64,000 nucleotides of DNA from SKKC01 sp046542845 (GTDB taxonomy: Bacteria > Spirochaetota > Spirochaetia > DSM-27196 > SKKC01), in the NCBI GenBank assembly GCA_046542845.1, contig JBKHAN010000006.1:1-64000 (forward strand), in the 5' to 3' direction. Shown in pieces: positions 17,938 to 27,878 of the stretch. The notes under the pieces were generated by a model. It made no database searches, had not been told where the DNA came from, and saw only the letters and a list, made by a program, of their open reading frames with translations. Positions within the stretch are counted from its first letter, which is position 1. Each line of letters starts with the position of its first letter. Both the position numbers and the translations under genes were made by a program.

Positions 17938-19824
17938 TTACTCCACTCGCCTCACTTCGCCTGTTCCCGCACCGTCTCGGGGATCAGCGCCGGTCTCGAT
18001 ATCGCCGGTTTCCGGGTCAACGACCAGCATGTACGCGCTTCCCTCGAGACCGCCGGTACCTCCGTCGAAAATGGCATGACCCCGCTCTTCAAGTGCTTCG
18101 ATCACTTCGGGATCGAAGCCATCTTCGAATCGAATGTCGTTTCCAACGCTGTGTGGATAGCTGACCCCCGGAAATCCACGGCTAATAAAGCGCTCCCGAC
18201 TGACCGCTTCCTGCGGCGTTGCTCCGAACTCATAAACGGCAAGAAACTGCTGGGCCTGCGCCTGAGGTTGCGTGTCCGCGCCGGTATTTCCGCCGAGCAT
18301 GTACGGTGCGCCGTCGGAAAAGACCATATACGGACTGCTTGTATGGCGAACTTTCTTCCCCGGTTCGATCACGTTGGGGTTGTTCGGGTCCCGCTGCATC
18401 ATGGTTACGCGACTGTTAATGTGGACCCCGGTGCCCGGTATAACGAGAAACTGCGCACCGAGGCTGGTGGTCACCGCCGCTGCGTTCCCTTCGGTATCGA
18501 GAATATGGAACGTAGTCGTACTATGGCTGTCGTACCAGGACACGTCCGGGGCGGACTCTCCGGTGCCTTCGGCCACACCTGCTGATTCAGGCTCTCCACG
18601 CGAAATCAGCGGTTCAATAGGCCATTCAAGCACGCTGTCCATGGAAATCTGCTGCCGTCGCGCGGCGATATGTTCCTCCGACAACAGCTGTGCGACAGGC
18701 ACGTCAACGAAATCAGGATCCCCGACGTGATAATGGCGATCGGCGAAGGCAAGCTTCGCGGCCTCTACCTGCAGATGAACGGCGTCCGCATCATCCAGCG
18801 AATACTCGGATAAATCAAACCCCTCGAGAATTTTCAGGAGAATGAGCTGCGTAATTCCCTGGCTGTTGGGTGGATTCTGGTAAATGGTGAGATCGTCATA
18901 CTCTACGGAGATCGGCTCAACTATTTCGGCTTCAAAATCCGCGAAATCTTCGAGCGCGAGGAAGCCGTCATGTTCTTCCGAATAGGCGACGATTGATTCG
19001 GCGACTGGTCCACGATATACAAAATCCCGGGCCGCCTGAATCGCCTGTTCCCGCCCTTCAGCCCGCGATTCCCGATATGCTTCAAGAACACGACGAAACG
19101 TCTCGGCCTGCTCCGGCTGGTACACGATATCTCCGAGTTCTTCGATTTCGGAATACACCTCCCGCCCGTGAGCGAACGCCGGTTCCTGAAAGTGATTGCG
19201 TCGATTAATTCCAAGCCACTGTATAAGCCTCGGGGTTGCGGCGTACCCTTCTTCGGCGGCTTCGATCGCCGGTTCGATCACCTGGTCGAGCTCAAGCCGA
19301 CCGAATTCGTCGAGCCACAGCATCCACCCGTCCCATGCTCCGGGAACAATGGCCTGATGCATACCCCGGTCGCCGCCACGTCCTTCCATCGCCTCAAGCG
19401 AAATAGCATTCGGTGCCGGACCGACGCCGTCGAGACTGGTGACTTCGTCGCGCTCGGCGTCGTAGTAAAGGGCCCACGTACCCCCGCCGAACACGCTGGA
19501 AAACCAGGGCTCCACTATCGTAAGCACACTCGCGACGGCCACCGCCGCATCCGCCGCAGTCCCGCCTGCCTCGAGCATCGCAAGACCTGCTTCGGTAGCG
19601 AGTTCGTGCGCGGAGGTGACCGCATACTGTCGCGGTTGCTCAATCCGGTCTGAGGTGAATGCTTCCGTGGCGCCGGGTTCCTCCATACGCCCTTCGGCAA
19701 TCTCGACCGAAGTCATGTCATGGGCACTGATACTTCGGAGCACCGGCGCACCACCAAGCATACCGAAAACCATTGCCATGACGACAATCCCGACGCGCAA
19801 ACCTTTGCTTGTAGAGCCCAGCAT
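17938..19824 (-). CDS. ggt: gamma-glutamyltransferase
   Basis: An N-terminal-nucleophile hydrolase of the periplasm or exterior that cleaves or transfers gamma-glutamyl groups, for example from glutathione. From ATG 19824 (GGGAGAG seven bases upstream) the product has 628 residues with an N-terminal signal or anchor helix. Family landmarks are D-A-A-V-A-V-A-S-V-L-T-I-V-E-P, N-P-P-N-S-Q-G, the autocleavage site H-S-T-T-T-F with the catalytic Thr at the start of the small subunit, and S-S-P-Y-M-V near the C-terminus. H-S-T-T-T-F differs from the common T-T-H-F form. The longer upstream frame (39 extra residues) lacks a ribosome-binding site. Confidence 0.92.
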   Translation of the reverse strand: MLGSTSKGLRVGIVVMAMVFGMLGGAPVLRSISAHDMTSVEIAEGRMEEPGATEAFTSDRIEQPRQYAVTSAHELATEAGLAMLEAGGTAADAAVAVASVLTIVEPWFSSVFGGGTWALYYDAERDEVTSLDGVGPAPNAISLEAMEGRGGDRGMHQAIVPGAWDGWMLWLDEFGRLELDQVIEPAIEAAEEGYAATPRLIQWLGINRRNHFQEPAFAHGREVYSEIEELGDIVYQPEQAETFRRVLEAYRESRAEGREQAIQAARDFVYRGPVAESIVAYSEEHDGFLALEDFADFEAEIVEPISVEYDDLTIYQNPPNSQGITQLILLKILEGFDLSEYSLDDADAVHLQVEAAKLAFADRHYHVGDPDFVDVPVAQLLSEEHIAARRQQISMDSVLEWPIEPLISRGEPESAGVAEGTGESAPDVSWYDSHSTTTFHILDTEGNAAAVTTSLGAQFLVIPGTGVHINSRVTMMQRDPNNPNVIEPGKKVRHTSSPYMVFSDGAPYMLGGNTGADTQPQAQAQQFLAVYEFGATPQEAVSRERFISRGFPGVSYPHSVGNDIRFEDGFDPEVIEALEERGHAIFDGGTGGLEGSAYMLVVDPETGDIETGADPRDGAGTGEVRRVE

Positions 19825-19944
19825 GTGAATCTCTCCCTTGTATAATACGCCCCCAGACTGCACCAACCAGCGGTGCCACGTCAACTCGCCCGGAGCGGCT
19901 TGTGATGGCCGCAGTACCGTGCGCGAAGAAGCCCGAGGCACACG

Positions 19945-22900
19945 TCAGGTCAATAAAACGGTCCTGATTTCAAAAGGCTTCAGCTTCAGGTGAAGAAATC
20001 CCCGCTGTATCTCGAGTCTCCCCACGACGTTCTCGAGAAGATCGGTTTCCGAAGCCTCCGTATATCCATTCGGGATTGCGATCGAAGCTGAATCGGAGTT
20101 CCCGAGACATTCGTATAACCTGAGCACGGTCCCCTTGAGGTTCTCCGAGGGCTTCACCACTTCAAGCTTAACGCTCTGAGACTCCACCCTGAAAAAAGAT
20201 GCATGCGGAGCGACCGATGCATTGTCATTAAGCCCGGCTATCAGCGGAGTCGAGTTTAACTCGTGCGCGCGTCGAACGACCGCCATCTGATCCCGCGCGC
20301 CGGCGTGAGGATAGTAGGCATAGGTGAACTGGTGTAAGCCCATGTCGGCCTCCGGGTCCGGGTGTTTCGGGCTCCGAAGCAAAGTCAGTTCCATTGTGGT
20401 GTCGAGGATGCGATGCCCGTACTTGCAATCGTTCAGAATCGCAAGCCCGGCATCTGCACGGCTGAGATCTGCATAGCGATGGGCAACAACCTCGAACCGT
20501 GCCTCGTCCCAGGACGTATTCGAGTGTGTCGGGCGCGTCACCTGACCGAACTGTATCTCGTAGCGAGCCGAATTCGATCGTATGCTGCTCGCAGCCCCGA
20601 CCCGAAGCATTCGGTGTTCTTCCTTCCAGTCAACCGAGCACGTGATGTAGACCGCCGGGTTGCCGGCCTCAAGGCGTATCACCTGATCGATACCCGAATT
20701 CCCGACACGAAGTTTAATCCGGACAGAGGCGGTAAAACCGGATGCAGCTACAACCTGTACAGACTCGACAACAGCATACTCCGGTGTTGTCTCCCGGTAG
20801 TAATGACTGACGTCCCATGCATCGTAGTTATACGGGCGGTCTTCCCACAACGTATAGACTGCAGCGTCGCCGACAAGATACTCGCAATCGAGGTCTTTGC
20901 GGTAGATCGACGAAATGGTCCCGGTACGCGATAACGTCACGCGTACATATTCGTTCTCGAGTGCATCGACAGTCGCGGTAACGGGCCCCCCGGTGTCCGC
21001 GGCAGCCGTGTCGGTAGCCGGCGAGACCACCGTGTATCCGCACGATGGCACCGGTACACGCACGTGTATGCACCCGTCCGCACCTCTTACGACCGGGCAT
21101 GGGGTGCCGTCGCCGGTTTCAAAGCCGGCGACCGAGGCGCTGCCCTGCCTCAGTTTCACGATCACCACCCGGTCCCACGCGAGAGCGTTGTAGACGACAA
21201 ACGCGCCCGCCTGGTCTACCACATATTCGTGTGCAAGCTCCCGGATTCCGTCCACGCGTCCGTTCAGCAATGCGGCAGCAAGCGTATCCCTCATTCGCGT
21301 CAGCTCCTCGACGCACCTCAAGGACTCGCGGTGAGCATCCCTGTACACCCAGTTAATCGAGGAGCCCGGCAGAATGTCGTGAAACTGATGCAGCAAGGTC
21401 TGTTTCCATATCCTGTCGCGGTCCGCTGCACCGTCGTGCATTCTGTCGGTCAGGACCGCGAGGAGTTCCACATCGTGAAGCAAATGTTCGATCCGGCGAT
21501 TGAACCTCTTCATGTTCGCTTGCGTCGTGTACGTCCCGCGATGGAACTCGAGATACAGCTCGCCCACCCATTTCGGCAGCGATGCCTCGGGGATGTCTCT
21601 GAGCGTGTGGAAAAAACTCTCGGCCGTCGCCATTTTCATGCGCGGCATGCCTTCAGTATCTGCACCGCGGCGTGCACGTTCTATATGCTTGCGAGACGGA
21701 CCGCCACCACCGTCGCCGACACCGTACAGGTTCAGGAATCCATCGAGCTCAGCGGACTGATGGAATCGCCGTTCTGCTGCAATCAGTTTGTGAGGTTCAT
21801 TGGAGAGGTTGTAATTGTTCGTCGGAAGAAAGTGCGTACGTATTCCGGTGCCGTCGATCCCCTCCCAGAGAAAGGTATGGTGCGGAAACACGTTTCGCTC
21901 ATTCCACGAAATTTTCTGGGTCATGAATATGTCGACCCCTGCCTTCTGCAGAATCTGAGGCAGCGCGGCCGAGTAGCCGAACACGTCCGGCAACCACAAG
22001 TTCCGCAGGTCCTGACCGAATTCTTCCCGGAAAAACCGTTTCCCGTGGATCAGCTGTCGAACGAGCGACTCACCGGAGGGAATGTTCATATCCGGCTCGA
22101 CCCACATCGCACCCTGCAATTCCCAGCGTCCGGATGCGACGGCCCGCTTGATCTCTTCATAGAGTCCGGGATAGTCGTCCTTGACCCAGGAGAAAAGCTG
22201 CGGCTGTGAAGCCCCGAATATGTAATCAGGGTACTCCTCGAGCATTCGCAAGACGGTCGCGAACGAGCGTCCCGCTTTTCGTCGTGTTTCGCGTATCGGC
22301 CAGAGCCATCCAAGATCTATATGAGCGTGTCCGACCGACCACGCAGTCGGCGCACTCGCATTGGCTTTGTGAGCGAGGAGGTGTCTCGTAATCGCACGTG
22401 CTTCTTCCAGACCGGCTCCATCGGCCCATATATTCGCGACCTCGTTCAACCCGTAAAACAGGCGGCGCGCGCGTGTCGAGTCTTCAGGCAGCGCATCCGC
22501 GAGTCCGTACAGAAATTCCAGGTCAAGGTAAAGCTGCCACTGTTCGGGGTCGAACAGCGCAATTTCGGCCTGACGCAGACAAAACGGTTCCGGGGCACCC
22601 TTAAGTCCGAAAAGGCCGTTCGCCGCAGCTTCAACAAGAAGATCGACGGGTTCGCCGCCGGTTACCCTGCCCAGGGGCACACGCCGTTTCACCTCAAGTG
22701 TCTCGTCGACGCGCTTATAGGTCAGCCCCATCCACGGACTTCCCTCGCGGAACACGCAGCCTTCGGCACCCACGTCGAGAAGCGCGACTACGGTGTTTCC
22801 GGCCCATTCGTTGGGCACCGTCCCCGTAAACCGGAACCAGGCGCTGTCCCACAGTTTCCCCCATTCCTCGCCGACCTGTATGGACTCAAAGCCGTTGTAG

Positions 22901-23037
22901 TCAATGTCCGAATGCGGGACGGGTGTACTGCTCCTGAGAACACCGGCAGAGAGCGTTTTCTGGTCCGAGTAATAGGTGCTGTGAATCCGGTCTATCAATT
23001 GGGACACGCGACGTCGGGTTATGGATAGTTGATACAT
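19945..23037 (-). CDS. alpha-mannosidase (GH38)
   Basis: A retaining exo-alpha-mannosidase of about 1,030 residues acting on mannosides, probably in the cytoplasm because no signal peptide is seen. The zinc-binding H-A-H-I-D-L-G-W-L-W opens the catalytic domain near residue 245, and the nucleophile Asp lies in L-W-L-P-D-V-F-G-Y. Before it is an N-terminal beta domain (W-D-S-A-W-F-R-F-T-G), and after it the beta domains of GH38. AAGGAG lies seven bases before ATG 23037, which decides this start over one ten codons upstream. It ends 120 bases before ggt on the same strand. Confidence 0.95.
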   Translation of the reverse strand: MYQLSITRRRVSQLIDRIHSTYYSDQKTLSAGVLRSSTPVPHSDIDYNGFESIQVGEEWGKLWDSAWFRFTGTVPNEWAGNTVVALLDVGAEGCVFREGSPWMGLTYKRVDETLEVKRRVPLGRVTGGEPVDLLVEAAANGLFGLKGAPEPFCLRQAEIALFDPEQWQLYLDLEFLYGLADALPEDSTRARRLFYGLNEVANIWADGAGLEEARAITRHLLAHKANASAPTAWSVGHAHIDLGWLWPIRETRRKAGRSFATVLRMLEEYPDYIFGASQPQLFSWVKDDYPGLYEEIKRAVASGRWELQGAMWVEPDMNIPSGESLVRQLIHGKRFFREEFGQDLRNLWLPDVFGYSAALPQILQKAGVDIFMTQKISWNERNVFPHHTFLWEGIDGTGIRTHFLPTNNYNLSNEPHKLIAAERRFHQSAELDGFLNLYGVGDGGGGPSRKHIERARRGADTEGMPRMKMATAESFFHTLRDIPEASLPKWVGELYLEFHRGTYTTQANMKRFNRRIEHLLHDVELLAVLTDRMHDGAADRDRIWKQTLLHQFHDILPGSSINWVYRDAHRESLRCVEELTRMRDTLAAALLNGRVDGIRELAHEYVVDQAGAFVVYNALAWDRVVIVKLRQGSASVAGFETGDGTPCPVVRGADGCIHVRVPVPSCGYTVVSPATDTAAADTGGPVTATVDALENEYVRVTLSRTGTISSIYRKDLDCEYLVGDAAVYTLWEDRPYNYDAWDVSHYYRETTPEYAVVESVQVVAASGFTASVRIKLRVGNSGIDQVIRLEAGNPAVYITCSVDWKEEHRMLRVGAASSIRSNSARYEIQFGQVTRPTHSNTSWDEARFEVVAHRYADLSRADAGLAILNDCKYGHRILDTTMELTLLRSPKHPDPEADMGLHQFTYAYYPHAGARDQMAVVRRAHELNSTPLIAGLNDNASVAPHASFFRVESQSVKLEVVKPSENLKGTVLRLYECLGNSDSASIAIPNGYTEASETDLLENVVGRLEIQRGFLHLKLKPFEIRTVLLT

Positions 23038-23092
23038 GTAATTTCTCCTTGAGAAGGCCTGAAGCACGTTTCGGGCTCGTAGTAGTCGGACA

Positions 23093-25087
23093 TCAGTTTT
23101 TGCGGTTCTTTTCTTTCGAGTCTTTTACCGAGGCGCCCTGTGCGCCTCCCGCGGCCGCATTCGCGACCGTCTTCGCGTCCGCGGCCATGAAGCGGACCGT
23201 CTTGACCTTCTTCGGCGACAGGCGTGTCCCGAGCGCTTTGGCACTCTTGATCAGAAAGTCGTCAACGGGGAAGCTCTCTTCGGTGACCTGCATCCGGGGG
23301 GTGGGAACGTAGCGAACGAATGCAGCGATCCCGTCCCGTGTCGTGACTGCCTGAACAGAGGCGCTTTTCGGCACCAGTTCGTAGGTCTTGTCAAGAATGT
23401 ACTGCTCTATGCGACAACGCTTTATGTAGGCGCAGCCACTTTTCCTGTCTATGTACGCTACGTTGAAAACCTTGTCGGCAAGTGTTTCTCTATCCGCAAT
23501 CCCACAGGAAAGCATGCCTTTGTCGACGAACAGCTTTTCCGGTACCCGTATTACCTGATAGGTGCCCGTGGCACGAACGACAAGCACCCGGTCAAACTCG
23601 TTCACCTTGAACAGCTCTTTCCCGCTGGTGACTCCGTAACCGAGATAACCGGTCGCATTATCGTAGCGCAGGGAAAGGTTCCGCCCTACGACCTCTCGAG
23701 CATCGACCTGCTCGAAACACGTAATCTCGGTCCGCCGCTCGTGCAGGGCCTCCTGCTCCCGAACCAGTCCCTCAAGGAAATCGATAGCATAGGTCACCAG
23801 GTCGCCAAGATGCCGCTTGACGACGTCGAGTCGGTCCCGGATCTTCTGCATCTCGTTTCGCGCTTTCTCGATGTCATATCGTGAGATTCGGCGTATCGGG
23901 ATGCGAAGCAGGCGCTCCACGTCCTCGTCGGTCACCGTTCGTCTGATCTCTTTGCGGAAGGGCTTGAAACCTTCGAGCACGGTGGCAAGAATCGCTTCCT
24001 GAGTTCGCTCTTCCTCGATCCTTTTGTACAGTCGCTCTTCGATGAATATTCGCTCGAGGGTACGAGCATGAAGATCGTCGAGGAGGTGTCCTCGTTCAAG
24101 TTCGAGTTCACGTTTCAGTATTTCCACAAGACGCGAGGCGTGATACTCGACAACCTCGGTTACCGTCGTTGCGACCGGCTTGTTGTCGCGTATCAGCAAC
24201 AGATTCGTCGATATGGACTGCTCGCAGTCGGTAAACGCGTACAGGGCGTCGACTACATCAGACGCGTAGACGCCCCGCGCCAGTTTAATCTCAATCTCGA
24301 CGTGTTCGCTCGTGTAGTCCTGTATTCCCTGTATCTTGACGGTTCCTTTCCGCGCGGCATTTTCAATCGACTGCATTAACGATTCAGTCGTGGTTCCGAA
24401 GGGCACTTCACGGATAACGATACGCTTCGGGTCCTGCGTATCAAGTTTCGCTCGCACGCGGACCTTGCCCTGCCCGTCCGCGTAGTCCGAAACGTCAACG
24501 AGACCCCCGCCCGGAAAGTCGGGGTAGAGTGCAAAGGGCTCTCCCCGAAGAGAGGCCTGTACGGCATGCAGAATTTCGATAAGGTTATGGGGCAGTATCC
24601 GCGTCGACATGCCAACAGCGATGCCTTCCGCCCCGAGGGCAAGAATCACGGGAATTTTCGCAGGAAAGGTAACGGGTTCACGATTGCGCCCGTCGTAGCT
24701 CGGTTCGAACTCGGTCAGCTCGGGATTATAGAGGACCCGTTTTGCAAAGGGCAAAACCCTGCACTCTATATACCGCGACGCGCTCGCTTCATCGCCGGTG
24801 AGCACGTTGCCAAAGTTGCCCTGTTTGTCGATAAACAGATCGCGCGACGCGAGACCGACAAGCGCTGCGTAGATAGAAGCGTCGCCGTGGGGGTGATACT
24901 TCATGCAGTGTCCGACGACGTTCGCGACTTTATGAAACTTGCCGTCATCCATCTCGAACAGACTGTGCAGAATCCGTCGCTGAACAGGTTTTAATCCGTC
25001 ATCGATATGGGGAATTGCCCGGTCCTTAATGACGTAGCTCGCGTATTCGAGAAAATTATTATTGAAAAGCGTATTTACGTAAGCCAT
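23093..25087 (-). CDS. parC: DNA topoisomerase IV subunit A (ParC)
   Basis: The breakage-reunion subunit of a type IIA topoisomerase that decatenates chromosomes. Of its 664 residues the winged-helix region has Y-V-I-K-D-R-A-I-P and D-G-L-K-P-V-Q-R-R-I-L, and the active-site Tyr lies in A-S-R-Y-I-E-C-R. The C-terminal part is shorter than in GyrA and lacks a full gyrase-type beta-pinwheel, which with parE upstream favours topoisomerase IV. At the quinolone pocket it reads H-P-H-G-D-A-S-I-Y-A, with Ala at both sites equivalent to Ser83 and Asp87 of E. coli GyrA. It starts four bases after the parE stop. Confidence 0.92.
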   Translation of the reverse strand: MAYVNTLFNNNFLEYASYVIKDRAIPHIDDGLKPVQRRILHSLFEMDDGKFHKVANVVGHCMKYHPHGDASIYAALVGLASRDLFIDKQGNFGNVLTGDEASASRYIECRVLPFAKRVLYNPELTEFEPSYDGRNREPVTFPAKIPVILALGAEGIAVGMSTRILPHNLIEILHAVQASLRGEPFALYPDFPGGGLVDVSDYADGQGKVRVRAKLDTQDPKRIVIREVPFGTTTESLMQSIENAARKGTVKIQGIQDYTSEHVEIEIKLARGVYASDVVDALYAFTDCEQSISTNLLLIRDNKPVATTVTEVVEYHASRLVEILKRELELERGHLLDDLHARTLERIFIEERLYKRIEEERTQEAILATVLEGFKPFRKEIRRTVTDEDVERLLRIPIRRISRYDIEKARNEMQKIRDRLDVVKRHLGDLVTYAIDFLEGLVREQEALHERRTEITCFEQVDAREVVGRNLSLRYDNATGYLGYGVTSGKELFKVNEFDRVLVVRATGTYQVIRVPEKLFVDKGMLSCGIADRETLADKVFNVAYIDRKSGCAYIKRCRIEQYILDKTYELVPKSASVQAVTTRDGIAAFVRYVPTPRMQVTEESFPVDDFLIKSAKALGTRLSPKKVKTVRFMAADAKTVANAAAGGAQGASVKDSKEKNRKN

Positions 25088-25091
25088 AGGC

Positions 25092-26960
25092 TTAAATCAG
25101 GTTCTCCATGATATAGTCGCGCCGCTGCGGTGTGTTCTTACCCATAAAAAACGTAAGGGTTTCCCGTATGCTTTTGATACTTCTGAGATTCACCTGAACG
25201 ATTCGCATGTCGTTTCCTATGAATTGACCGAACTCACGGGGAGAAATCTCGCCGAGTCCCTTGAAACGGGTCACCTCGGGGTTTTTGATCTCGGTCAGCG
25301 CCTTGTCACGCTCCTTGGCGTTGTAGCAATATCGGGTCTCCTTCCTGTTCCGTACGCGAAACAGCGGCGTTTCCAGAATATAGAGGTGACCAGACAGCAC
25401 GAGCTCCTCGAAATAATTCAGAAAAAACGTCAGCAGAAGGTTGCGGATGTGAAATCCATCGTGGTCGGCGTCGGTCGCGATGACCACGCGAGCGTAGCGA
25501 AGATCCTCCACGTTGTTCTCTATACCGAGAGCCATCATCATATTGTACAGCTCTTCGTTCCGATACAGGTCCGCGCGTTTTCGTCCGAACACGTTCTGCG
25601 GTTTTCCGCGCAGGCTGAAAATGGCCTGTGTGTACACGTCGCGCGCACTTACCATACTGCCGGACGCGCTTTGCCCCTCGGTAATGAAAATGGTCGACTC
25701 GCTTCCCTTCGTTCCGTCCTGCAGGTGATACTTGCAGTCTTTGAGATTCGGTATCTTCAGAGCAATCTTGCGGGCGTTTTCTTTCGCGTCCTTTTTGACG
25801 GCTTGCAGTTCTTTTCGTAGACGTTCGTTATTCGCGATCTTATCGAGCACGGTTTTTGAGGCAGCCTTGTTCCGGTGCAGAAAGTCAACAATTGCCGACT
25901 TGACCTCGCCCACGATCCACCCGCGTATTTCGGTGTTTCCCAGTTTATTCTTCGTCTGACTCTCGAAGATTGGCGAGGCAAGCTTTACCGCTATAGCGCC
26001 CGCAATTCCTTCCCGGACGTCGACGCCGTTGTACTGTTTCTTGTAGAACTCGTTGACACCCTTCAGAATTCCCTCCCTGAATGCTGAGAGATGCGTTCCT
26101 CCGTCGGATGTATACTGACCGTTCACAAAGCTGAAATAGGTTTCGCCGTAGTTGTCCGTATGAGTAAAGCTGAGTTCGATGCGGTCGCCGCGGTGGTACC
26201 CGATCTCGTACATCGCCTCGTCGCCGACTTCCGCGTTGAGAAGATCGAGCAGCCCGTTTGCGCTTTCGAATACCTGCCGCGGTGCGGGAGCTCCGATATC
26301 CTTTGCTGACAGGACCAGCGTCAGGCCGCTGTTCAGATACGCATAGTTCCACAGGCGTTGCTCTATAAACTCGTAGCTGAAGCTGTATTCCCCGAAGATC
26401 TCTTTGTCAGGGATAAAACTGATGCTCGTGCCGTCCTTCTCTTTCCCGGCGCTTCCCTCCGTCTGCTTCTTCAGTTTGCCACGCTCAAACAACGCCTCTG
26501 CATACCTGCCGTCGCGTATTGCGCGGACACGGAAGGTTCGCGATAAGGCATTGACCGCTTTCGTGCCGACACCGTTAAGCCCGACCGAAAACTGGAACAC
26601 GTCGTCGCTGTATTTCGCTCCCGTATTGATTACGCTGACGCATTCGACGATTTTTCCGAGCGGTATGCCACGGCCGTAATCCCGAACATCGACCGAATCT
26701 CCGTTAAACGAAACCTCGATCTTTTTCCCATAACCCATTATGAATTCGTCGACCGAGTTATCTATGACTTCTTTCAGGAGGATGTAGATTCCGTCATCGG
26801 AATTCGTTCCGTCACCCAGCCGGCCTATGTACATGCCCGTGCGAAGCCGGATGTGCTCAAGAGAGCTGAGCGTCTTGATCTTACTTTCGTCGTAGATGGA
26901 AGAATCGCCCGGCTGCGACGCCTTTTTTTTTGCCGGTTTCTGCTGTGTTGATCGTGCCAT
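25092..26960 (-). CDS. parE: DNA topoisomerase IV subunit B (ParE)
   Basis: The ATPase subunit paired with ParC. From ATG 26960 it has 622 residues. The GHKL ATP site includes E-V-I-D-N-S-V-D-E and D-Y-G-R-G-I-P, the transducer carries L-N-G-V-G-T-K-A-V-N-A-L, and the Toprim domain has E-G-Q-S-A-S-G-S (E-G-Q-S-A is more ParE-like than the GyrB E-G-D-S-A) and D-A-D-H-D-G-F-H-I. A Lys-rich start (A-R-S-T-Q-Q-K-P) is in keeping. An upstream extension of 27 residues overlaps the divergent control region. AGGACA-17-TATCAT upstream is a plausible promoter giving a very short leader. Confidence 0.93.
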   Translation of the reverse strand: MARSTQQKPAKKKASQPGDSSIYDESKIKTLSSLEHIRLRTGMYIGRLGDGTNSDDGIYILLKEVIDNSVDEFIMGYGKKIEVSFNGDSVDVRDYGRGIPLGKIVECVSVINTGAKYSDDVFQFSVGLNGVGTKAVNALSRTFRVRAIRDGRYAEALFERGKLKKQTEGSAGKEKDGTSISFIPDKEIFGEYSFSYEFIEQRLWNYAYLNSGLTLVLSAKDIGAPAPRQVFESANGLLDLLNAEVGDEAMYEIGYHRGDRIELSFTHTDNYGETYFSFVNGQYTSDGGTHLSAFREGILKGVNEFYKKQYNGVDVREGIAGAIAVKLASPIFESQTKNKLGNTEIRGWIVGEVKSAIVDFLHRNKAASKTVLDKIANNERLRKELQAVKKDAKENARKIALKIPNLKDCKYHLQDGTKGSESTIFITEGQSASGSMVSARDVYTQAIFSLRGKPQNVFGRKRADLYRNEELYNMMMALGIENNVEDLRYARVVIATDADHDGFHIRNLLLTFFLNYFEELVLSGHLYILETPLFRVRNRKETRYCYNAKERDKALTEIKNPEVTRFKGLGEISPREFGQFIGNDMRIVQVNLRSIKSIRETLTFFMGKNTPQRRDYIMENLI

Positions 26961-27050
26961 GGTCAACGCGGATGATATCAGAAACGTTCCTGGATGTCCT
27001 GTGACCGTCCGCACTTGATTCACCGCTGCGATCCCGAACACACTGTCGTC

Positions 27051-27878
27051 GTGATACGTCTACAAACGGTTCTGCTTCGACCCCTGCTTCCGGCTCTCCT
27101 GTTTTCAGTCGCAGTTGCCTCGACTGTAACCGCGGACGATGCGCTGGAACTTCGCCTGCGTATTGAGGAAGCCGAGGCACTGATCGGGGAGGCTCGAGAA
27201 TTTGTGCGTCGTGGGCAGTACGCAGACGCGCTCGCTGCGGCGCGGGCAGCGCGGTCGCTGGTCCGTTCGCTCCCCCGGGACGCAGGAACGCAGTTGCGAG
27301 CTTTGCGGATCGATCCCGAGCGCCACCGTCGCCGCGAACCTCCCCGGTTTACAAGCGTTGAACAGACGCAGCCCCGGATACCGGCCGGCATTCGCGAGGC
27401 TTCCGTCGCGGGGACGCCGTTATTGAGCATAGACGTCTCGGATTCGGTCATGGAGGTCTACGACGCGCGACGCAATCCATGGAACGGTGACCCTGTGTAT
27501 CTTTATAACGAGACGATCATTCAGGAACGAAGCGCTTCGTCAACGCTGCACGCAGGCATACATATCCTGCGGTCGACTGAAGACGAGCCCTTCGACCTGC
27601 GGGCAATGGAGATACAGGTCGCTTCGCGACGCTACCGTTACGGATTCCCTGATGAAACGGTGCGGCGGACGCGAGACAACAGATGGTATCGGGAGTTCGT
27701 TTCCATACCCCTGAACAGCGACCTGCGGCGCGAAATCGAAAACGGGATCGACCTCGATCCCATACGGGTAATCCTCGAAGGGAACGAAGATCGCATTATC
27801 GTTCCCTTCGGCGCGTCGGAGCGAGAGGGAGTCCGCCGCATGCTTGAATGGACGAACTCCGATCCCGACACGTATTAG
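27051..27878 (+). CDS. secreted protein of unknown function
   Basis: A 275-residue exported protein: a basic start and hydrophobic core (L-L-P-A-L-L-F-S-V-A-V-A) form a signal peptide ending near V-T-A-D-D. An alpha-helical, TPR- or coiled-coil-like stretch follows (about 20-75), then a proline-rich linker and a C-terminal beta-rich domain (from about 125). I do not recognise the family. GTG 27051 gives the best signal peptide; an ATG at 26994 in the same frame would add 19 polar residues. It is divergent from parE, and its stop overlaps the convergent clpC stop by two bases. Confidence 0.65.
   Translation: MIRLQTVLLRPLLPALLFSVAVASTVTADDALELRLRIEEAEALIGEAREFVRRGQYADALAAARAARSLVRSLPRDAGTQLRALRIDPERHRRREPPRFTSVEQTQPRIPAGIREASVAGTPLLSIDVSDSVMEVYDARRNPWNGDPVYLYNETIIQERSASSTLHAGIHILRSTEDEPFDLRAMEIQVASRRYRYGFPDETVRRTRDNRWYREFVSIPLNSDLRREIENGIDLDPIRVILEGNEDRIIVPFGASEREGVRRMLEWTNSDPDTY

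Noticed and set aside
19895..19912. GCGGC/GCCGC hairpin between GH38 and ggt
   Set aside because: Only 5 bp with no T run, and GC-rich sequence makes such pairs common.
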